A stretch of DNA of 64,000 nt from Ruminiclostridium papyrosolvens DSM 2782 (GTDB lineage Bacteria; Bacillota; Clostridia; Acetivibrionales; DSM-1351), in contig NZ_CP119677.1 in the NCBI RefSeq assembly GCF_029318685.1, positions 3,897,001-3,961,000 of the forward strand. Direction: 5' to 3'. Positions 16,250-24,109 of the stretch are shown here, piece by piece. The notes under the pieces were generated by a model, which saw nothing but the letters and a program-made list of their open reading frames with translations, searched no databases and had not been told where the DNA came from. A program made the translations under genes and the position numbers. How positions within the stretch are numbered: the first letter of the stretch is position 1; the number at the start of each line of letters is the position of its first letter.

Positions 16250-16750
16250 TTACCCTTTTGGGCCTGACTCTCCGTTAGGATTTGTAATTAAGACATGCAT
16301 TAACAGGTTCTCAAACATTCCTTCCTTATATACAGACCAGAGTAAATCAAATACTATTTTTTTGTTTTTAGTATCTAATATTTCCAAGAAAATATCAACA
16401 ACCTCGGTGTAAGAAGGCAGTTTATTTTCAAACAATTTTTGGGGATAAGCTTCAGTAATGCTTTTTGTAATATATATATCATTACTATTCTCCATTTCTT
16501 CCGTGAGCTTATTATCTTCTAATACAAACACATTTCTACGATAGTATTTATTTGAAAGAAGCTCCAGTGCAAATTCTATTTTTTCTTTCTTTTGTTCAGT
16601 AATATCAAAGCCTAGCAAAAATTCCACGTATGGATGGATTTCTCTTGCCTGTTTAGATACATATAGTAAATGTATCTTGTACTGTAAATTCTGAATTTTA
16701 TTTTGGAGCTGATTTATTTCGTCACGCAATTTCTTTATTTCATTTTCCAT
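16250..16750 (-). CDS. Coiled-coil protein of unknown function in agr locus
   Basis: 166 residues. Residues 2-30 are a strong coiled coil (ENEIKKLRDEINQLQNKIQN). The rest is helical and acidic with LLGFDITEQKKEKIEFALEL and VVDIFLEILDTKNKKIVFDL, no signal peptide and no membrane helix. It ends in a flexible NPNGESGPKG. I do not recognise the family; the short coiled coil plus compact helical domain recalls DUF1878-like cytoplasmic proteins, but that is only a resemblance. It lies between a secreted protein and the AgrC-like gene on the same strand; the ATG follows AAGGAGATATT. Confidence 0.6.
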   Translation of the reverse strand: MENEIKKLRDEINQLQNKIQNLQYKIHLLYVSKQAREIHPYVEFLLGFDITEQKKEKIEFALELLSNKYYRRNVFVLEDNKLTEEMENSNDIYITKSITEAYPQKLFENKLPSYTEVVDIFLEILDTKNKKIVFDLLWSVYKEGMFENLLMHVLITNPNGESGPKG

Positions 16751-16780
16751 TAATATCTCCTTGTAATTTTCCTGAAGTAA

Positions 16781-17254
16781 TCAATTACTGTAATTCATAG
16801 TGTGGTAAATGTTTGCATGACCATCATATGTATATATTTGACCAACTAAAGTAATTGTATGTTCGCCATTCCCTATCCAACAATGCGACTGGTTATGGGT
16901 TGATAAGGATATACCATCTCTTGAGGAGAAATTTAAAGTTTCCCAACCATCAATCTCTAAGAGCAAGTCATAACCTGTAATAATTTTATTAGCTGTAATA
17001 CTCCAATCAATCCATACTGTGCCTGAAATCGAGTTTGGGTCCTTTGTAACCTTAATTCTAGTTGTTCCATAGAAAACACTAGGAATATTAATAGAGTCTT
17101 GAGAAATATTCGTATTGTTTTCAATTATACCCTTTGGCTGGGTAGCTACATTACTCTCTGATGCAAATACACTACATTCCATTGATAACATAATTGCTAA
17201 AATAGTTATTAATACTACAATAATTCTTTGTTTTTCACAACTAAAAACCTCCAT
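16781..17254 (-). CDS. Small secreted protein of unknown function
   Basis: 157 residues. A signal peptide is clear: charged start, hydrophobic stretch IIVVLITILAIMLSMEC and a cleavage site after VFA near residue 31. The mature part is polar and beta-rich, with SGTVWIDWSITANKIITGYD and ISLSTHNQSHCWIGNGEHTI, and no known domain. One Cys remains in the mature region. It is encoded 30 bases before the coiled-coil gene in the agr locus and could be an agr-controlled extracellular factor; that is inference. No start site other than the ATG at 17254 is plausible from the sequence (TTTTAATGGAGG partly overlaps it, so the ribosome site is weak). Confidence 0.62.
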   Translation of the reverse strand: MEVFSCEKQRIIVVLITILAIMLSMECSVFASESNVATQPKGIIENNTNISQDSINIPSVFYGTTRIKVTKDPNSISGTVWIDWSITANKIITGYDLLLEIDGWETLNFSSRDGISLSTHNQSHCWIGNGEHTITLVGQIYTYDGHANIYHTMNYSN

Positions 17255-17337
17255 TAAAATTAATTAATTAACATTTTAGCATTAAATGACATTTTTGTAA
17301 ATTATTTATCTTGTTAACTTTAATTTTTCGCAGTTTG

Positions 17338-17634
17338 CTATTTATATGTATTCTTTAGGATAAACCCCAATAGCCATTTACAGCTATTGAAACTGATTGG
17401 AAATACCAATATTTCATCCTCTTGCAATTCTGAGTAATAATTTTGAAACCGAATTTCATCTAAATAATCCTTCTTAAACACATTTGGCCGCCAAAGACTT
17501 ACCCCAATATCTTTAAATACGTCATTCCTAAGTGTATTCTATCAACGCCAATATGCAACTTTAGCTCTATTTAAACATTTTTCATAAGCTTCCTTTTCCT
17601 CTGTAGTAAAACCAAAAGAAATCCATTCTTTCAT
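17338..17634 (-). pseudogene. Small gene broken by two consecutive stop codons
   Basis: A 98-codon frame opens with ATG at 17634, 2 bases after the stop of the upstream gene, and closes with TAG at 17338. Codons 31 and 32 are TGA TAG (17544-17539). Both halves look like one protein: MKEWISFGFTTEEKEAYEKC...before the stops, DIGVSLWRPNVFKKDYLDE and EDEILVFPISFNSCKWLLG after them. The second half has no start codon or ribosome site of its own. Two adjacent stops argue against read-through or selenocysteine. The family is not recognised. It is the second member of a pair translationally coupled to the 193-residue gene next to agrB. Confidence 0.6.
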
Positions 17635-17636
17635 CA

Positions 17637-18218
17637 CTACTTAATTTTTTCATCAAACTCGTAATAGCTTTTTGTTTCAGTATCAAACAATATAGTATTT
17701 TTAACTTGTGTAGGGCCTAGCATTTTGCCTTTCTCCCTATCCATATAAATATATTCATCTTGTATGAGCATTTCTCCAACTTCACCCTTCTTAAACAAAT
17801 CTAAGTTGCTTTTGCCCTTTTTGACATTCAAATCAACCAGACTTGACTTAATCATATATTCTGAACTGAAATTGGGAGGATCAAGTTTAGACTGGATAAA
17901 ATCCCTGTACTTATCTTGAAGTTTCTTAGAATTATGCTCAATATACAAATTATTGTAAACCAGAATATATTTATCTAAACTAGGGTTTATAATTAAGAAG
18001 CAGTCATTATTTGATTTATCAACAAATGATACATAATAATTAAACTTTCCTCCCAATATTGGAGGAACTGTTCCATCTACGGATTTTATAGTTTTACATT
18101 CAAAGTTCTTGGCAATATAAGTCTCTATGTCTTTTTCCGGCTGTTGTGGACATCTGACCAGAAATCCTAAAACAATTAAGAAAACAAAGGCAAGATTAAT
18201 TTTTTTTATAAAAATCAC
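17637..18218 (-). CDS. Membrane-anchored extracytoplasmic protein next to agrB
   Basis: 193 residues. An N-terminal signal or anchor (KKINLAFVFLIVLGFLVRC) is followed by a polar domain with PPILGGKFNYYVSFVDKSN, IINPSLDKYILVYNN and a C-terminal TILFDTETKSYYEFDEK. The Cys after the hydrophobic stretch has Arg before it, so it is a poor lipobox. No family recognised. Its start overlaps the stop of agrB by 4 bases, so it is co-translated with the peptide-processing protease in the position where agrD is usually found. It may be a sensor or an agr accessory protein. Confidence 0.65.
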   Translation of the reverse strand: MIFIKKINLAFVFLIVLGFLVRCPQQPEKDIETYIAKNFECKTIKSVDGTVPPILGGKFNYYVSFVDKSNNDCFLIINPSLDKYILVYNNLYIEHNSKKLQDKYRDFIQSKLDPPNFSSEYMIKSSLVDLNVKKGKSNLDLFKKGEVGEMLIQDEYIYMDREKGKMLGPTQVKNTILFDTETKSYYEFDEKIK

Positions 18219-18844
18219 CTCCCGTTTGCAGCCAACCCGTTCTTTATTATGTCAAAAAATTTGTGTCCCGTAGGCGTTATTGCGAATAACTCCTGCAAAA
18301 CACTAAAGCATAATAACAGAGTATACATTTTAAATCCGAGTACGGTTAATATTGTAACTACTATTAACCATACACAGATATATAAAACAGATAATTTCTT
18401 AAATCTGAGTTTCTCTTGGGAATCTGTAATCAGCCTATTGGGAGTATCCTTTGGTGCGTATTTTATTAATATATGAATACCTATGATAAATATTATGGCA
18501 ATCAGTATTATCAACCATGTAATACTCCAATAGTCATATGTATGCTTTGCAATCAATGCTGCTGCAACAAAAAAGCCTATTGACACCAATAAACATTTAC
18601 CATATGTATCCATATGATATCCTCCGGCTACCTTTCGCAGTAATGCGAAGGATATGGATACTATCAATGTAGGAAGCAGTACTCCAAAGACCGTTGAAAC
18701 AGCTATCAATACGCCAGTTTTAACAATACTGCCGATAGCCACTTGAAAACCGAAATAATATTCAGCCTTCTTCTGGTGACTCTCTTCAAGAACACTTGAC
18801 AAACCCTTTGCACAAGAGTATGACCATTTATTTATAAATCTCAA
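18215..18844 (-). CDS. agrB: AgrB peptide-processing membrane protease
   Basis: 209 residues from TTG 18844, which has GGGGGTG 6 bases upstream; a GTG at 18853 is the alternative but overlaps that ribosome site. The protein has five or six membrane helices and the AgrB signature RKVAGGYHMDTYGKC, with catalytic His and Cys seven residues apart as in staphylococcal AgrB. This cysteine protease removes the C-terminal tail of AgrD and forms the thiolactone ring. It is coupled to the 193-residue gene. The only AgrD-like peptide found in the window is at 15110-15253, on the same strand about 3 kb downstream. Confidence 0.92.
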   Translation of the reverse strand: MRFINKWSYSCAKGLSSVLEESHQKKAEYYFGFQVAIGSIVKTGVLIAVSTVFGVLLPTLIVSISFALLRKVAGGYHMDTYGKCLLVSIGFFVAAALIAKHTYDYWSITWLIILIAIIFIIGIHILIKYAPKDTPNRLITDSQEKLRFKKLSVLYICVWLIVVTILTVLGFKMYTLLLCFSVLQELFAITPTGHKFFDIIKNGLAANGR

Positions 18845-18892
18845 TAAATTCACCCCCTGTAAAAGGATTATATACCAAATTTTGTATTATGG

Positions 18893-19444
18893 CTATCTTT
18901 TAAAAGAAAGCCCCTGCCACTGCATTTTTGAAATGTTTGTTATATGAAGTGTTTTTATCTCATTAGTAAGAGGCCAATTTTTATCCTTCTCAGTGTGATG
19001 ATATTGAAAACCACATTTTTCTTGAACACGTTTTGATTTTTCGTTTCCGTCAAAATATCCGCACCAAATAGTTTTTAGATTAACATCTTCAAAGCCATAT
19101 CTCATTAATTCAACTACCGCTTCTGGAATCAGCCCCTGTCCCCAATAAGGTACTCCTATCCAATAACCGATTTCACCTTCATCTTTTTCTATTCCAAGGT
19201 TACTGCTCTCACCAATCATTAGGCCTAAACTACCAATAACGCCCTTACTTTCTTTTAATACAACCGCAAAAGTGCCCTCCGCGGATAGTACATCCTTTAT
19301 AATCTGACGGCTGTTTTCAACGCTGGTATGAACCGGCCAGCCTGCTGCAGGTCCTATTCTCGGGTCTTTTGCATATTTGTATAATTCTTCAGCATCACTT
19401 TCTTCCCATGGACGTAAAATTAATCTCTTAGTTTCAATCTTCAT
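18893..19444 (-). CDS. GNAT-family N-acetyltransferase (RimJ/RimL-like)
   Basis: 183 residues from the ATG at 19444, preceded by GAGAGGTG. The N-terminal ETKRLILRPWEESDAEELY is typical of the RimJ/RimL branch. The acetyl-CoA-binding region reads IGYWIGVPYWGQGLIPEAV, with a YWGQG loop in place of the more usual RGxGxG, and the C-terminus has NEKSKRVQEKCGFQYH, the conserved Asn and Cys-Gly-Phe. It transfers an acetyl group to an amine, perhaps the N-terminus of a ribosomal or other protein; substrate unknown. It stands alone. Confidence 0.9.
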   Translation of the reverse strand: MKIETKRLILRPWEESDAEELYKYAKDPRIGPAAGWPVHTSVENSRQIIKDVLSAEGTFAVVLKESKGVIGSLGLMIGESSNLGIEKDEGEIGYWIGVPYWGQGLIPEAVVELMRYGFEDVNLKTIWCGYFDGNEKSKRVQEKCGFQYHHTEKDKNWPLTNEIKTLHITNISKMQWQGLSFKR

Positions 19445-19530
19445 TTTCCACACCTCTCTCTCAAATAAATAAGCCTGTACCATCTATAGTACTATATTAA
19501 TTCCAGAATTTACATTTGTTTTTATTAAAA

Positions 19531-19559
19531 AAGACGTGAAAGAATTACTTCCACGTCTT
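19531..19559 (-). terminator. Terminator of the dockerin esterase gene
   Basis: AAGACGTG (19531-19538) pairs with CACGTCTT (19552-19559) around a 13-base loop. On the minus strand the stem is followed by TTTTTTAATA. It lies 46 bases after the stop of the esterase gene. Confidence 0.8.
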
Positions 19560-19605
19560 AGTATATAAATTCCTCAATTATAGCTTTTATTGAATAAGTA
19601 CTTAT

Positions 19606-20499
19606 TTACACAGCAGGAAGTGTATTTACCATTCCCAGTAAGTACTTTTTCATGATTACAACATCTAGTGCGTTTATTACATTATCAGCATTTAAATCCA
19701 TAGCACTATTATATGTACTTCCGCCATTGAGCAAATACTGCTTTAGTAGTGAAAAATCTATAGAATCAATACTTCCGTCATTGTTGCAATCTCCGACTTT
19801 TGGTGTTAATGGAGTAGTTTCAAAGAAACCGACCTTTTTCATTTCTGCCCATATAGCATCTGCTGCTGCATTACTTCCTGCCAATGTCGGATGAATTCCG
19901 TCAGACAAAATGTATGAAGAATACTTTCCTTCAAAAGTTGGTCTTAAATCAAGGAAATATCCTTTTGGTGATGTTGAACCAGTCACAATACTCTGAATCT
20001 GAGGTCTGAGAGTGTTAAGTTTTGGATTTAACATACCAGACAATCCTCCTTGAGCATCCGGATAAAACAGATAAAATACTTTTACAGTTCCGCTTTTAGT
20101 CATCTGCTGAAATAAACTTTTTGCAGCTGTAACCGCACCATCAACGCTACCGCCTAAGCAGTCATTTCCGCCGCCATCCATTATTACGTATTTTACAGTA
20201 CCTGCATTTACACCATTCTGATACTGTGTGGGAATATTTGGAGATATTCCACCGTTCAACATAGTTCCGCTTACTGAGAGATCTCTGAACTTGTCGGTTG
20301 AAGCCAGGATTCCATCGTTTCTTGCATTTTGTTGCAGTCTGCTTGTAATATCATGAGACAAGGCTAAAAATGAATCTCCTATTACAAGGACTTCACTTCC
20401 CGAAACTTTGCCGGTATCAGCGGCAAAGGAAGCTGTTGGCAAGCAAAAAGTAATTAATGCAGCCAACAACAGGAAAGTAATAAAATTGGATTTTTTCAT
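19606..20499 (-). CDS. Secreted SGNH esterase with type I dockerin (cellulosomal)
   Basis: 297 residues. The signal peptide ends near TASFA-AD. Residues 35-225 are an SGNH/GDSL hydrolase: block I VIGDSF (Ser), block III GGGND (Gly/Asn) and SDGIHPT (catalytic Asp and His). Residues 234-297 are a type I dockerin with two calcium-binding repeats, GDCNNDGSIDSIDFSLLKQYLL (starting at 236) and DLNADNVINALDVVIMKK (starting at 268). The enzyme should remove acyl groups from plant polysaccharides while docked on a scaffoldin in the extracellular cellulosome. The ATG follows AAGGAGGAG. It stands alone; the main cellulosome genes are not in the window. Confidence 0.93.
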   Translation of the reverse strand: MKKSNFITFLLLAALITFCLPTASFAADTGKVSGSEVLVIGDSFLALSHDITSRLQQNARNDGILASTDKFRDLSVSGTMLNGGISPNIPTQYQNGVNAGTVKYVIMDGGGNDCLGGSVDGAVTAAKSLFQQMTKSGTVKVFYLFYPDAQGGLSGMLNPKLNTLRPQIQSIVTGSTSPKGYFLDLRPTFEGKYSSYILSDGIHPTLAGSNAAADAIWAEMKKVGFFETTPLTPKVGDCNNDGSIDSIDFSLLKQYLLNGGSTYNSAMDLNADNVINALDVVIMKKYLLGMVNTLPAV

Positions 20500-20520
20500 A
20501 TTAACTCCTCCTTAATATGT

Positions 20521-20606
20521 CTATCGTTTTCTACGATAGCAACTTTGAATCCCCCCAAGCCATTCAGAACATGTTTTACCGAAGCTTCACTGAATGCATT
20601 CGGTGA
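20521..20606 (-). promoter_or_regulatory. Hairpin and palindrome in leader of esterase gene
   Basis: CTATCGT-TTTCT-ACGATAG (20521-20539) is a perfect 7-bp hairpin 12 bases before the ribosome site region of the esterase gene. TCACTGAATGCATTCGGTGA (20587-20606) is an 18-of-20 palindrome further upstream. Both would lie in the leader or promoter. They may be an mRNA-stabilising hairpin and an operator; the regulator is unknown. Confidence 0.45.
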
Positions 20607-20695
20607 ATTCATTAGATAAATAATATCACATCGTCAATGGAAAATAAAGTATTAATTGGGGTTTGACTCTATAAGTATTAATAATTGGAATTTTG

Positions 20696-21274
20696 TTATA
20701 TCTGTTTTGTCATTATTTCCATAATTTCTTTCATCTGAGTTTTTAAATCAGTTTTTCCGTCGTGCAAACACCAATCAAATATGATACCTCTTGCAACAAC
20801 AAAAAGCATCTTTGTCAAGGCTTCCGGGGCTGAATCATTACTTATCTCATTATTTTTGTGCCCGGCTTTAATAATATTTGTTAAAACAGTTTGCATACCC
20901 CTACCATCAACAATAAACATTTTATTTTCTGACGTATAAAACTTTTTTATCACATCAATTCCATCTTTTAAAGTATAGTCTGCATAAATGTCAAAAAATT
21001 CTACTATTCGCTTTTTGCATCCTGCTTCTGTTAATTTACCTTCTACTTGTTCCAGGAAATACTTATCAGCCTTATTAAATGCCTCTCTTAAAAGAGCCAT
21101 TTTAGATTCATAATAATAATAGTATGTACCTACCGATACACCGGCCTTTTTTGCAATCTGTTCTACTGTTACAGAATCAAAGCCATATTTTTGAATCAGC
21201 TTTTCTCCGCACTTATATATTTTATTTTTTGATGCAATTGCCTGCTTAGTTCTTGTTGTCATTTTTTTGTTCAT
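20696..21274 (-). CDS. TetR-family transcriptional regulator
   Basis: 192 residues. The N-terminal helix-turn-helix spans residues 12-60: YGFDSVTVEQIAKKAGVSVG and TYYYYYESKMALLREAF. The C-terminal ligand domain is divergent, with VARGIIFDWCLHDGKTDL near the end. The gene follows an oxidoreductase gene pair on the same strand but is separated from it by a terminator (21431-21459) and has its own palindrome upstream (21358-21371). It may regulate itself and the oxidoreductase genes; ligand unknown. Confidence 0.9.
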   Translation of the reverse strand: MNKKMTTRTKQAIASKNKIYKCGEKLIQKYGFDSVTVEQIAKKAGVSVGTYYYYYESKMALLREAFNKADKYFLEQVEGKLTEAGCKKRIVEFFDIYADYTLKDGIDVIKKFYTSENKMFIVDGRGMQTVLTNIIKAGHKNNEISNDSAPEALTKMLFVVARGIIFDWCLHDGKTDLKTQMKEIMEIMTKQI

Positions 21275-21357
21275 GTTATATCATATCCTTTCCGTATTTT
21301 TTCTTTATAAATATTACTAAGTTGAATGTTGTTACTACACAATAAAAATAATTTTGT

Positions 21358-21371
21358 TTTACAATTGTAAA
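21358..21371. promoter_or_regulatory. TetR operator candidate
   Basis: TTTACAATTGTAAA is a perfect 14-base palindrome about 85 bases upstream of the TetR-type gene. Symmetry and position are the only support, and AT-rich palindromes arise easily here. Confidence 0.4.
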
Positions 21372-21430
21372 CATTTCAGTAAATTCTATCAATTAAAGCA
21401 GATGCTTTCAAGTTACAAAATACATAAAAA

Positions 21431-21459
21431 AACCGCGCATTATATCAAAATGTGCGGTT
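21431..21459 (-). terminator. Terminator after FAD oxidoreductase gene
   Basis: AACCGCGCAT (21431-21440) pairs with ATGTGCGGTT (21450-21459), one mismatch, 9-base loop. On the minus strand it is followed by TTTTTTTATG. Confidence 0.85.
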
Positions 21460-21502
21460 GCAGTATATTCCCATATATGATTAGTATATTTTTACCCTTT
21501 GC

Positions 21503-22783
21503 CTAAAATGTCCCCGTTAGTGTCAGTTGATTCATATTCAATATTTTATTAAATATTTCAGGTCTTTTTGTTTTAATTTTATCCTGATTCTGCAAAATGG
21601 AATCCCATATAAGCTTTGGGGTCTTATATTGGCTATATGTACCCTCCAGTGTTATCCCTTCCAACAAAGAGAACAAGTAATCGAGTTCATCATCTGTATA
21701 TGTTGGAACTAATGCATAGCCTTGCGAAACTTTAAGATATTCATCACGGTTAAACTCAAAAGACTTATTCCACCAATCAGTATATTTTTCAAAACCGTTT
21801 TTACCTTCAAGCTCGTTCTTAATAGCCTTTGCAGCATGATATCCGCACATTAGAGCACCCTGTACCTCAACTTCAACAAAAGCAGCACTGTCGCCTATAG
21901 ACAGGACATTATCTGTATACGGTTTCTTTAGAGACATAAAGGCTTTAACTGCACAGCCATGAGTGTCCAATACAGTTGCATTGGCAAGCAGGTTTTTAAG
22001 AGGGCTGTTTGTAAGGAGGTTTTCAAAAATAGATACGGGCCTCATATTTGCACTGCCGGAAAGTGTTAATTCAACAGTATCATCGCCATATAAGCTTGGT
22101 CCTATAATTACTGCGGCATTGGAATGATACGCTTTTCCGTAGTATAAGTTCCAGCTGTCAGGAATATACTCAGACACCCCCTTTAGAAAATATTTTACAA
22201 CGTGAGCTGTTGCAAAATGGTGTCTGTTTTTATTAAGACCAAATATTCCAGTAAGCTTTGCATTGACGCCTTCAGCAATAATTGCTTTCTTTGCTTCAAT
22301 TGTATAATGTTTATCATTTTCTTTAAGCACTATTTTAACATAGTCACCCATATCCCAACCTTCGCAGGCCATAGTTGACATTCTTATGTCTACTCCTAAA
22401 TCATCGCATTCTTTGCATAAGTCCTGAATAAGCTTATTCTTATCAAACTTAACAGCAAATGGCTTCCTGTCGGGATGGGCAAAATGAATTTTATGTCCAC
22501 TGGGAGAGTGATAGTATTTGTCGGTAACATTTTTCAATTGCCCTGTATAATTAACCTCAAAATTATTCCTTTCAAAGGTTATTTTCCCATCATTTACGTG
22601 GACAAATTCATTTTCATATCCGTCATCAAGAATTATCTGTGCAGAACATGCACGTTTCAAGTGAGTTAGACTTTTGCTTTTCTCAACTATTATAACACTA
22701 AGCCCCATTTCAGACGCTGTCTTTGCAGCCATAAGTCCTGCCGGACCGGCACCCACAATAATCAAGTCTGATATTTTTTTCAT
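21503..22783 (-). CDS. FAD-dependent oxidoreductase, geranylgeranyl-reductase-like
   Basis: 426 residues. The N-terminal Rossmann motif is IIVGAGPAGLMAAKTASEMG with an acidic VEK strand end. Other group signatures are CSAQIILDDGYENEF near residue 45 and LSIGDSAAFVEVEVQGALMC near 295, the FAD-pyrophosphate site GDSAAF of the GGR/FixC/p-hydroxybenzoate hydroxylase superfamily. Such enzymes reduce isoprenoid chains or hydroxylate aromatics; the substrate here is unknown. A nitroreductase-family gene lies 100 bases upstream on the same strand and may be in the same transcript; a terminator follows. Confidence 0.83.
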   Translation of the reverse strand: MKKISDLIIVGAGPAGLMAAKTASEMGLSVIIVEKSKSLTHLKRACSAQIILDDGYENEFVHVNDGKITFERNNFEVNYTGQLKNVTDKYYHSPSGHKIHFAHPDRKPFAVKFDKNKLIQDLCKECDDLGVDIRMSTMACEGWDMGDYVKIVLKENDKHYTIEAKKAIIAEGVNAKLTGIFGLNKNRHHFATAHVVKYFLKGVSEYIPDSWNLYYGKAYHSNAAVIIGPSLYGDDTVELTLSGSANMRPVSIFENLLTNSPLKNLLANATVLDTHGCAVKAFMSLKKPYTDNVLSIGDSAAFVEVEVQGALMCGYHAAKAIKNELEGKNGFEKYTDWWNKSFEFNRDEYLKVSQGYALVPTYTDDELDYLFSLLEGITLEGTYSQYKTPKLIWDSILQNQDKIKTKRPEIFNKILNMNQLTLTGTF

Positions 22784-22882
22784 AAATTTACATTTTCCTC
22801 CACAGTCAGAATGTGGATATTATATCATCTTGAATTTTTATTTACAAATATAGGGAAAAGCCATCCCATGGTTTTTTATCTG

Positions 22883-23461
22883 TTAAACAATGTTTATTAC
22901 ATCTTTGCGTGGAGCAGCCGAAGCAGGTTCTGCCGCTGCATAACCCATTACAACGGAACCGTATATAATGTGGCTATCAGGGATTCCCAAGTCATCCATT
23001 AGTTTACGTATTAAAGGCATGTTTGATAGTCCCGGCAATTGGTTTAGCCAACAAGAACCAATACCAAGAGAATGCGCCGCCAGCATCATATTACCAATAG
23101 CTAATGCTGAATCCGGCATTGCATTTGTGTTGTCTTTCAAATTTGAGACAATAATATAGGTTGGGGCGTTATACAGGAAATTAGAATTCTCGTCTTCCGC
23201 TTTTTTAATCAGGCTCACAATATAAGGATGGGTTTCTGCCACAACCGGAATAGTTAAAAGGGTTTGACGGATAGCCTCATTGACCTTTTTCATTGAATCC
23301 TCATTTTGTATGGCAGTAAATTTCCAACTCTGCATTCCCATACCGCTTGGGGCATAGCTTCCTGCTAATAGAATTGTGTTTAAATCCTCTACAGATATCT
23401 GCTCATTTTTAAAGCTTCTTACACTTCTTCTTGTTAATATATTTTCTATTATTTCATTCAT
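22883..23461 (-). CDS. Nitroreductase-family FMN oxidoreductase
   Basis: 192 residues, short-form nitroreductase. TRRSVRSFKNEQISVEDLN at the N-terminus contains the FMN-phosphate-binding Arg-Arg-Ser. Other conserved parts are LAGSYAPSGMGMQSWKF, AIGNMMLAAHSLGIGSCWLN and GYAAAEPASAAPRK. The enzyme is a flavin-dependent NAD(P)H oxidoreductase acting on quinones, nitro compounds or similar acceptors; the true substrate is not known. The ATG follows AAAGGAGAC. It lies upstream of the FAD oxidoreductase gene on the same strand. Confidence 0.9.
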   Translation of the reverse strand: MNEIIENILTRRSVRSFKNEQISVEDLNTILLAGSYAPSGMGMQSWKFTAIQNEDSMKKVNEAIRQTLLTIPVVAETHPYIVSLIKKAEDENSNFLYNAPTYIIVSNLKDNTNAMPDSALAIGNMMLAAHSLGIGSCWLNQLPGLSNMPLIRKLMDDLGIPDSHIIYGSVVMGYAAAEPASAAPRKDVINIV

Positions 23462-23519
23462 TATATGTCTCCTTTGATTTTAGCCCTTTCTTGATATTTC
23501 TTCATCCTTTTTAATATTC

Positions 23520-24080
23520 CTATAATCCTTTAAAATAATCATCTGTTAATTTCTGATATTTTGTAGCAAAGTCTTTTACTTTTGCACTTTGTTGCTTGTA
23601 TACAGCTGAAGATTGGTCCATTAATTTATTTTTTTCATCGGTACTCATTTCAGAAATATTCTTGCTTATTTCTGCCAATGAACTATTCATCTCCTTTAGA
23701 AGGGCTAGAGCTTTTTTCTTATTTACAGTCCGCTCTTCATCAATCAGGTTTAAAAATAAAGGATCATAGCTATTTACTAATAAATCAGACATATTCCAAT
23801 TTAACTGGCTTACCGGCGATGCCAACCTAAAGTGATGGCAAATCTTATTTACATACTTCTGATATTTTTCTCCATCTACGTAATTTAGTGCTATATAATT
23901 GTCAACTTGTCTGGAAAGTTCATATACTTCAGACCACTCTGTTGTCATCTGTTTTATTTGTTCATTTTTCAATTTACTATTTTCATTATGTATAACTACA
24001 TTCCCTACTATAGATAAAAATAAAGCCACTACCAATACTATACATATTACAGTTAACTTTTTATTGCTCACTTTTGTCAC
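23520..24080 (-). CDS. Membrane-anchored helical protein of unknown function
   Basis: 186 residues. One N-terminal helix (VICIVLVVALFLSIVGNVVI, residues about 10-30) anchors an otherwise polar, alpha-helical domain likely outside the membrane, with a coiled coil near NSKLKNEQIKQMTTEWSEVY. No cysteine and no known family. The ATG at 24080 is preceded by AAGGAGAGAT. It is 30 bases downstream of the Dus-family gene on the same strand, so it may share its transcript. Confidence 0.6.
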   Translation of the reverse strand: MTKVSNKKLTVICIVLVVALFLSIVGNVVIHNENSKLKNEQIKQMTTEWSEVYELSRQVDNYIALNYVDGEKYQKYVNKICHHFRLASPVSQLNWNMSDLLVNSYDPLFLNLIDEERTVNKKKALALLKEMNSSLAEISKNISEMSTDEKNKLMDQSSAVYKQQSAKVKDFATKYQKLTDDYFKGL

Positions 24081-24109
24081 TATATCTCTCCTTATAAAAA
24101 AATTTTTAG

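Noticed and set aside
17539-17544. Selenocysteine or recoded codon
   Set aside because: TGA is directly followed by TAG, so recoding of one would not restore the frame.
17637-18218. Lipoprotein
   Set aside because: Residues before the Cys (LVR) do not fit a lipobox; called membrane-anchored instead.
20521-20606. Cyclic-di-GMP riboswitch before the dockerin esterase
   Set aside because: The conserved GEMM core sequences are absent; only simple inverted repeats are seen.
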